The notes beneath the pieces are model-generated. The model searched no databases and was not told where the DNA came from. It worked only from the letters and a program-made list of their open reading frames with translations. Below, one piece after another: positions 59,915 to 64,000 of a stretch of 64,000 bases of DNA. Each line of letters starts with the position of its first letter. Position 1 is the stretch's first letter. A program made the translations under genes and the position numbers. The stretch is from positions 310,588 to 374,587 of the forward strand of contig CALXOJ010000001.1 in NCBI GenBank assembly GCA_944390005.1, in the 5' to 3' direction. The stretch is from an uncultured Spirochaetota bacterium (GTDB lineage: Bacteria > Spirochaetota > Spirochaetia > JAFGXN01).

Positions 59915-60904
59915 ATGAATCGGTTGGAATGTTCATATGCCGGCTTGAAGCTGAAAAGCCCGTTGACGGCGGCTTCTTCGCCGCTGACGGCTGATATAGC
60001 GCATTTAAAGGCGTTGGAAGAGGCGGGAATCGGCGCAGTCGTTCTTAAATCTGTTTTTGAAGAGCAGATTGAATCCGAATCGAAGGCGGCGCTTGATGGG
60101 CTTTCGGGCGGCGGTTTTGCCGATTCGTCTGTCTATTTTGAGAATTTTATCAAAAATACGGCAGTTGACGCTTCTCTTGAATTGTTGGAAGAGGCTAAAA
60201 AAACGTTGTCGATTCCGGTCTTTGCCAGTTTGAACTGTGTTCGCGACGGCAGTTGGTACGAATACGCAAAAAGAGCGGAGAATGTCGGCGCTGATGCACT
60301 GGAACTTAACCTCTTCATTCTTCCTTCGGATGTTAAAGATTCTTCAGTCGATTTGGAGCACCGTTATCTTCAAATTCTCAAAAAAACGGTGCAATCCGTT
60401 TCGATTCCTGTTTGTGTTAAGTTAGGAACCTATTTCACAGGAATGACTCATTTTCTGAAAGAGGTAAGCGGCTGCGGCGTCAAAGGAATTGTCCTGTTTA
60501 ACCGTTATTACAACATCGATTTTGATATCGAGGCGGAAAAGGTCGTTCCCGCTGCGCCTTTTTCGTCTCCCGACGAATATTTGACAACGCTGCGCTGGAT
60601 TGCGTTATCGGCGGCGGAACTGCCGGTTGATTTTGCCGCGGCAACGGGAATTCATTCAGCCGAAACCGTTTTTAAAATGATTGCGGCCGGAGCAAAAACC
60701 GTTCAGCTCTGTTCTGTTTTGATGAAGGATGGCATCAAAGCGGCGGAACAGATGCGTTCGGATCTTTTGACATTGATGGATCGAAAAGGCTGCACTTCGA
60801 TTTCCGATTTTTGCGGTAAAATGGCGCAGGAACGCTCCTCTGATCCCTCGGTTTATGAACGGGTTCAGTATATTCAATTTTTATCAGGATCTTCTCGTCA
60901 ATGA
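59915..60904 (+). CDS. Dihydroorotate-dehydrogenase-like FMN-barrel protein without the catalytic Cys loop
   Basis: 329 residues from ATG 59915 (GGGAGG). TIM-barrel of the class 1 dihydroorotate dehydrogenase family: N-terminal KLKSPLTAASSPL, then GADALELNL, where true PyrD enzymes continue with a Ser/Cys-containing loop (SCPN). Here that loop reads FILPSD (134-139), so the catalytic base is absent. The FMN phosphate region (TGIHSAETVFKMIAAGAKTVQLC) is kept. A redox protein with a different substrate is likely. Its end overlaps the acyltransferase start by 4 bp. Confidence 0.75.
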   Translation: MNRLECSYAGLKLKSPLTAASSPLTADIAHLKALEEAGIGAVVLKSVFEEQIESESKAALDGLSGGGFADSSVYFENFIKNTAVDASLELLEEAKKTLSIPVFASLNCVRDGSWYEYAKRAENVGADALELNLFILPSDVKDSSVDLEHRYLQILKKTVQSVSIPVCVKLGTYFTGMTHFLKEVSGCGVKGIVLFNRYYNIDFDIEAEKVVPAAPFSSPDEYLTTLRWIALSAAELPVDFAAATGIHSAETVFKMIAAGAKTVQLCSVLMKDGIKAAEQMRSDLLTLMDRKGCTSISDFCGKMAQERSSDPSVYERVQYIQFLSGSSRQ

Positions 60905-62070
60905 TTTTTTTTAAATCCCGTCATCCTGAATACAGTTTTGACGACATTCGTTCTTTTACTGACGAAGAAGTCGTTGCTGCAGCGAAAGAATGGGCTTCCG
61001 ATAAATTTTTTTTGGAAACCGTCGCGGCTTATTTTTCAGCGGGAAAACCGAGCTTTCTGCAGCCGTTTTTGAAAAAAAAGGTTGTCAAATATCTTATTAC
61101 TCTTCTTAAATCCGTTGACTCTGTCGCTTCGTTTCAAAAAAACATTATTTCCGATTTGGTCATTGCCGAAATTAAAAAGAGGACGGTTAAATCGATTCAT
61201 TATTCGGGTTTTGAAAATTTAAATCCGAATGATCGCTATATTTTCCTGAGTAATCACCGGGATATTGTTTGTGACGCTGCGTTTTTTGAAGACGGAATGT
61301 TGAAACACGGGTTAAAAACAACAGAGATTGCGTTTGGCAGTAATCTTCTTGTTAATAAATCGGTAGAAAAACTGATACGCAGCAATAAAGGATGTATTTT
61401 TTATCGCGGATTGGATTTGCGCAAGCAATATGAAGAATACAGTCGTTTTTCAGCGTATATTGGAAAGCTGATGAATGACAACCAAAGTCTGTGGTTGGCT
61501 CATCGTCCCGGCCGCTCAAAAGACGCATCTCATGAGACTAATCCGACTGTTTTGAAAATGATTTATTTGGCCGGACGCAGTCGGGGGGTGAGTTTTCCGG
61601 AATATATGAATTTTTGTCAAATTGTACCGGTGGCGGTTTCTTACGAACGCGATCCGGCTGTACCGTTAATGGCAAAAGCTTTGGTATTTGAGGAGCGTGA
61701 CGGAAAGTATGAAAAGAGTCGGGATGAGGATTTGCAGCACATTATAAGCGGTGTGACCGGATATAAGGGAGAAATTCATATTGCGGTCGGAACGCCGATC
61801 GATTTCACACCGTTCGGTAAAAACGCGGAGGCAGCCGCCCTTGAAATCGACCGCTTTATTCACACTCAATTTGTTCCGGGCGCATTTCATTATATTGCTT
61901 ACGACCGGATGTTTCATACGGATAGATTTAGCTGCATGTATACCGACGATGACGAGACGGAATTCGATTCGCTCTATAGTCGATATGAACCGATGATATA
62001 TAAAAAAATTCTGCTTCAATATGCAAATCCGGTTGTATCAAAAATTAAAATCGAGGAGATTCGAAAGTGA
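60901..62070 (+). CDS. PlsC-type acyltransferase family protein
   Basis: 389 residues. A glycerolipid-acyltransferase domain in the middle: LSNHRDIVCDAAF (118-130, an HX5D variant of HX4D) and NKGCIFYRG. The N-terminal ~100 residues have no recognisable domain; two hydrophobic stretches suggest membrane association. May acylate a lipid or lipoprotein precursor (inference). Overlaps the DHODH-like gene (4 bp) and the lipoprotein gene (4 bp), so all are translationally coupled. Confidence 0.75.
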   Translation: MIFFKSRHPEYSFDDIRSFTDEEVVAAAKEWASDKFFLETVAAYFSAGKPSFLQPFLKKKVVKYLITLLKSVDSVASFQKNIISDLVIAEIKKRTVKSIHYSGFENLNPNDRYIFLSNHRDIVCDAAFFEDGMLKHGLKTTEIAFGSNLLVNKSVEKLIRSNKGCIFYRGLDLRKQYEEYSRFSAYIGKLMNDNQSLWLAHRPGRSKDASHETNPTVLKMIYLAGRSRGVSFPEYMNFCQIVPVAVSYERDPAVPLMAKALVFEERDGKYEKSRDEDLQHIISGVTGYKGEIHIAVGTPIDFTPFGKNAEAAALEIDRFIHTQFVPGAFHYIAYDRMFHTDRFSCMYTDDDETEFDSLYSRYEPMIYKKILLQYANPVVSKIKIEEIRK

Positions 62071-62756
62071 AAAACGGACTGTTTGTTTTTTTTGCAACGT
62101 TTTTTATCTTTTTCGGATGCGATGGAGCGCCGCCGGAAATTACCGACGTGTTTACGCAGGTAACGGTTTTTAAAAATCTGCAGACAGCTCAATCGGAAGA
62201 GCTGTTATCGCTGTTCCTTGTCATATCTGATGAAGATGGAGAGGACGATCTTGAAGCGATCTATCTTTTGAACGACGAGCAGGAGCTGTTTTGGAAGCTG
62301 GATGCATTGAATTGGGAGAAAACCGATCGCAAAGGAAGCCGATGGATAGGAAGCAGTTCTATTCAAATGCAGGACGGTTCTTCTTTTCCTCGCGGAGATT
62401 ACCGTATTATTGCAGCTGATCAAGCCGGAGACCGCGATGAGCAAAAAATTCGCATCGATATTCCAACTATGAATTTGAAGGATTTTCTTTTTTCGGAACT
62501 TTCTTTCAATGGGAAAACGGTTGACATTGTTAATCGCGGCGATAATTTGAAATTTCTTTATTTTAATTCTTCCGATCGCTTCATTGACTTCGTTTTTCCT
62601 CCCAAGGGAACAATGACGGCTGAAAACTTTCCTCGCATCAATGATTTAAAGGCTGAATCCGGAAATAAATTGTATTTGTATTATTTTGCTGCCGATGAAG
62701 GCGTCGGTGTTCTATGCGGGCCTTACTCCCGAATTTTTGAGAGGCTTTCGGAATGA
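62067..62756 (+). CDS. Hypothetical lipoprotein in the acyltransferase-TPR operon
   Basis: 229 residues, GTG start. Lipobox IFFGC (Cys about 18). The mature part looks like an Ig/FN3-type beta sandwich (LLSLFLVISDEDGEDDLEAIYLL, GDYRIIAADQAGDRDEQ) followed by a second beta-rich part. No known family. Starts 4 bp before the acyltransferase stop and ends 4 bp into the TPR gene. Confidence 0.65.
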   Translation: MKNGLFVFFATFFIFFGCDGAPPEITDVFTQVTVFKNLQTAQSEELLSLFLVISDEDGEDDLEAIYLLNDEQELFWKLDALNWEKTDRKGSRWIGSSSIQMQDGSSFPRGDYRIIAADQAGDRDEQKIRIDIPTMNLKDFLFSELSFNGKTVDIVNRGDNLKFLYFNSSDRFIDFVFPPKGTMTAENFPRINDLKAESGNKLYLYYFAADEGVGVLCGPYSRIFERLSE

Positions 62757-63469
62757 AATATGTTTTAACTTTGGTTTATTTCTTTTTGGTTTTGAGTGCA
62801 TTCGGACAATCTCTTCGCGAAGCCGCAGATCAGCTTCGAAATGGGAATTATGTGGAAGCCGAAAAATTGTTGAAAGCCTGCGAGAGTGAAGAAGGCAGCG
62901 AGGTCGATTGGTTTTTAATAGCAGCGGCCGTTTATGAAAAACAGGGGCTTTTTGAGCAGGCTGTCGATGTTTTAAAAAAAGGCTACGAACAAACGGGCAA
63001 TCGAAGAGAAATTGCGTTTAATTTGGCAAATAATTTGTACGCTTTGGATCGCCGAGAGGAGGCGGTCGAATTTTACGGAGAGGTTTTGTCGGTTGATCCT
63101 GCTTATTCACCGGCGTATTTAAATAGAGGAAATGCGTATCTCAAATTGGGGCGTTTATCCGACGCGGTTAAAGATTACAGTCGGGTTTTGGTTTTAACGC
63201 CCGATCATCCGCAGAAGGCAAATATTGAGCGAATGATTTCTTTATTGACAGAGAGGGAGATTGTAAACGAGCAAGTGACGGGTGGAGGTGGCGGCAAAAC
63301 GGGATCTGGTTCCACCGATTCTCATATTGCGGAAGAGCGGGAGCGGCGTTTGGCTGAAATTCGCAAAGAAGTAGAGGAAGAATTGGCTTTCCTTGATAAA
63401 TCTAAAAATTTACAAACCGACAATACAACTTTGGAAGATTATCCGATGAATTTGGATATTGTGGAGTGA
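62753..63469 (+). CDS. Secreted TPR protein
   Basis: 238 residues. A signal peptide (cleavage about 19, SAFGQS) is followed by four TPR-like helix pairs (AEKLLKACESEEG, QAVDVLKKGYEQTG, EAVEFYGEVLSVDPAYSPAY, DAVKDYSRVLVLTPDHPQKA). Then comes a Gly-rich linker and a charged helix (EERERRLAEIRKEVEEELAF). Binding scaffold in the periplasm, partner unknown. The next gene starts 1 bp after its stop. Confidence 0.75.
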   Translation: MKYVLTLVYFFLVLSAFGQSLREAADQLRNGNYVEAEKLLKACESEEGSEVDWFLIAAAVYEKQGLFEQAVDVLKKGYEQTGNRREIAFNLANNLYALDRREEAVEFYGEVLSVDPAYSPAYLNRGNAYLKLGRLSDAVKDYSRVLVLTPDHPQKANIERMISLLTEREIVNEQVTGGGGGKTGSGSTDSHIAEERERRLAEIRKEVEEELAFLDKSKNLQTDNTTLEDYPMNLDIVE

Positions 63470-63470
63470 T

Positions 63471-64000
63471 ATGCTTATGAAAAAAAAATCCGGAAAGAAG
63501 ATTTTGTGGCGGGGTCTCTTAGGCGGAACCATCGTCGTTTTATTGGTATTGCTGTTATTAAAATTGACTGTCGGACGCGGTGAGGAAGTCCCTGAAATCA
63601 CGGATTCCGTATCAATACCGAGTTTTAATGAAAATCGTTCCGATGAAAATTTTGATTTGGGTGAGTCGGATGATTTTGAATCCGAAGAGAATGCCTTGAG
63701 GGCGCAGCTTGAAGAAGCCGAAAGACAAGCCGAAGCCGAAAGACAAGCCGAAGCTGAAAGACAAGCCGAAGCCGAAAGGCAGGCTGAAGCCGAAAGACAG
63801 GCTGAAGCTCAAAGACAAGCTGAAGCTCAAAGACAGGCTGAAGCTCAAAGGCAGGCTGAAGCTCAAAGACAAGCTGAAGCTCAAAGACAGGCTGAAGCTC
63901 AAAGGCAGGCTGAAGCTCAAAGACAGGCTGAAGCTCAAAGACAGGCTGAAGCTCAAAGACAGGCTGAAGCTCAAAGACAGGCTGAAGCTCAAAGACAGGC
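63471..64000 (+). CDS. Membrane-anchored protein with six-residue repeats, 3' truncated by window edge
   Basis: The reading frame is open to the edge (at least 176 codons). ATG 63471 lies right after the TPR stop; ATG 63477 is an alternative. A basic N-terminus (MKKKSGKKILWRG) precedes one membrane helix (TIVVLLVLLLLKL), an acidic linker, then AEAERQ repeats that change to AEAQRQ. It is probably anchored with the repeat region in the periplasm, forming a helical rod. What follows the repeats is unknown. Confidence 0.7.
   Translation, partial: MLMKKKSGKKILWRGLLGGTIVVLLVLLLLKLTVGRGEEVPEITDSVSIPSFNENRSDENFDLGESDDFESEENALRAQLEEAERQAEAERQAEAERQAEAERQAEAERQAEAQRQAEAQRQAEAQRQAEAQRQAEAQRQAEAQRQAEAQRQAEAQRQAEAQRQAEAQRQAEAQRQ
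63717..64000 (+). repeat. 18-bp in-frame tandem repeat array
   Basis: About 15.8 units of 18 bp to the edge. The first five or so units read GCCGAAGCCGAAAGACAA with variants; later ones read GCTGAAGCTCAAAGACAG and are almost identical, which indicates recent slippage. Each unit encodes AEA(E/Q)RQ, so copy number can change without a frameshift. Confidence 0.9.

Noticed and set aside
63612..63992. Minus-strand open frame of 126 codons with Ser-Leu-Phe repeats
   Set aside because: It is the antisense reading of the 18-bp repeat array; low complexity, no start signal, explained by the plus-strand repeats.
63717..64000. Repeat array as a possible CRISPR
   Set aside because: Units are 18 bp, directly abutting with no spacers, and in frame with a protein.
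1..64000. Mobile elements, phage or defence systems
   Set aside because: No transposase, integrase, phage structural or nuclease-defence motif was seen, nor terminal inverted repeats or a composition break.

Overview
The window comes from a spirochaete, most likely in or near Treponema. The evidence is a SpiroCoCo-type giant coiled-coil protein, flgN-flgK-flgL-fliW-csrA next to two FlaB-type flagellins, flaG and fliD, a long PPi-dependent phosphofructokinase, many short lipoproteins with spirochaetal lipoboxes, and a bamA-skp-mutS order that I recall from T. pallidum (TP0326-TP0328). GC content looks moderate, and GTG/TTG starts are frequent. I see no prophage, insertion sequence or CRISPR array. 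The DNA is mostly chromosomal core with one expanded accessory locus.

Layout. 1-10.9 kb: 3' part of an M16C metallopeptidase, a convergent lipoprotein/Cys-rich pair, the 1849-residue coiled-coil protein, a HIT hydrolase, exonuclease III and a SET-domain protein. 10.9-15.6 kb: a class II aminoacyl-tRNA-synthetase-like enzyme, then a GNAT acetyltransferase, a GH3 hexosaminidase and thioredoxin reductase on the minus strand. 15.9-20.7 kb: the flagellar hook-filament junction operon ending in fliW-csrA, then a bacteriohemerythrin. 20.8-24.5 kb: membrane pyrophosphatase, an unknown protein and nagB. 24.5-30.8 kb, minus strand: two flagellins, flaG, fliD, two unknown proteins, tsaE and tsaB. 30.96-33.1 kb, minus strand: infC-rpmI-rplT, a ZapB-like protein, zapA and a 6S RNA. 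33.1-39.2 kb: a membrane protein and a tandemly duplicated GH16 lipoprotein locus. 39.3-47.6 kb: pfp, a lipoprotein, galK, a YaiI protein, tRNA-Leu, a UvrD-family helicase, an RsmB-type methyltransferase, a secreted protein and tmk. 47.7-58.6 kb: bamA-skp-mutS, yebC-ruvC-ruvA-ruvB-queA and mutY. 58.7-64 kb: zupT, rpsU, a dihydroorotate-dehydrogenase-like protein, an acyltransferase, a lipoprotein, a TPR protein and a membrane protein with an 18-bp repeat tract cut by the window edge.

How the genes work together. Flagellar assembly dominates: FlgN/FlgK/FlgL (junction), FliD (cap), FlaG and flagellins (filament), with FliW-CsrA as the predicted homeostatic switch. The longer-leader flagellin mRNA carries a CsrA-type GGA hairpin exactly 20 nt from a GGA-containing Shine-Dalgarno, behind a near-consensus sigma-28 promoter. 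Glycolysis appears PPi-based, with pfp plus a K+-dependent proton/sodium pyrophosphatase, and GH16, GH3, NagB and GalK point to a carbohydrate-fermenting life.

The most useful new observations are a 6S RNA hidden between zapA and flaB, the CsrA/FliW-type flagellin leader, a group of promoters whose -10 box sits 5-9 nt from the start codon (leaderless mRNAs), the GH16 duplication with a truncated partner, and several enzymes with altered signature residues (Tmk P-loop, dihydroorotate-dehydrogenase-like protein). Coordinates of starts were re-chosen where a ribosome-binding site or homology argued for it. Promoter and RNA calls are by eye and have not been computed.
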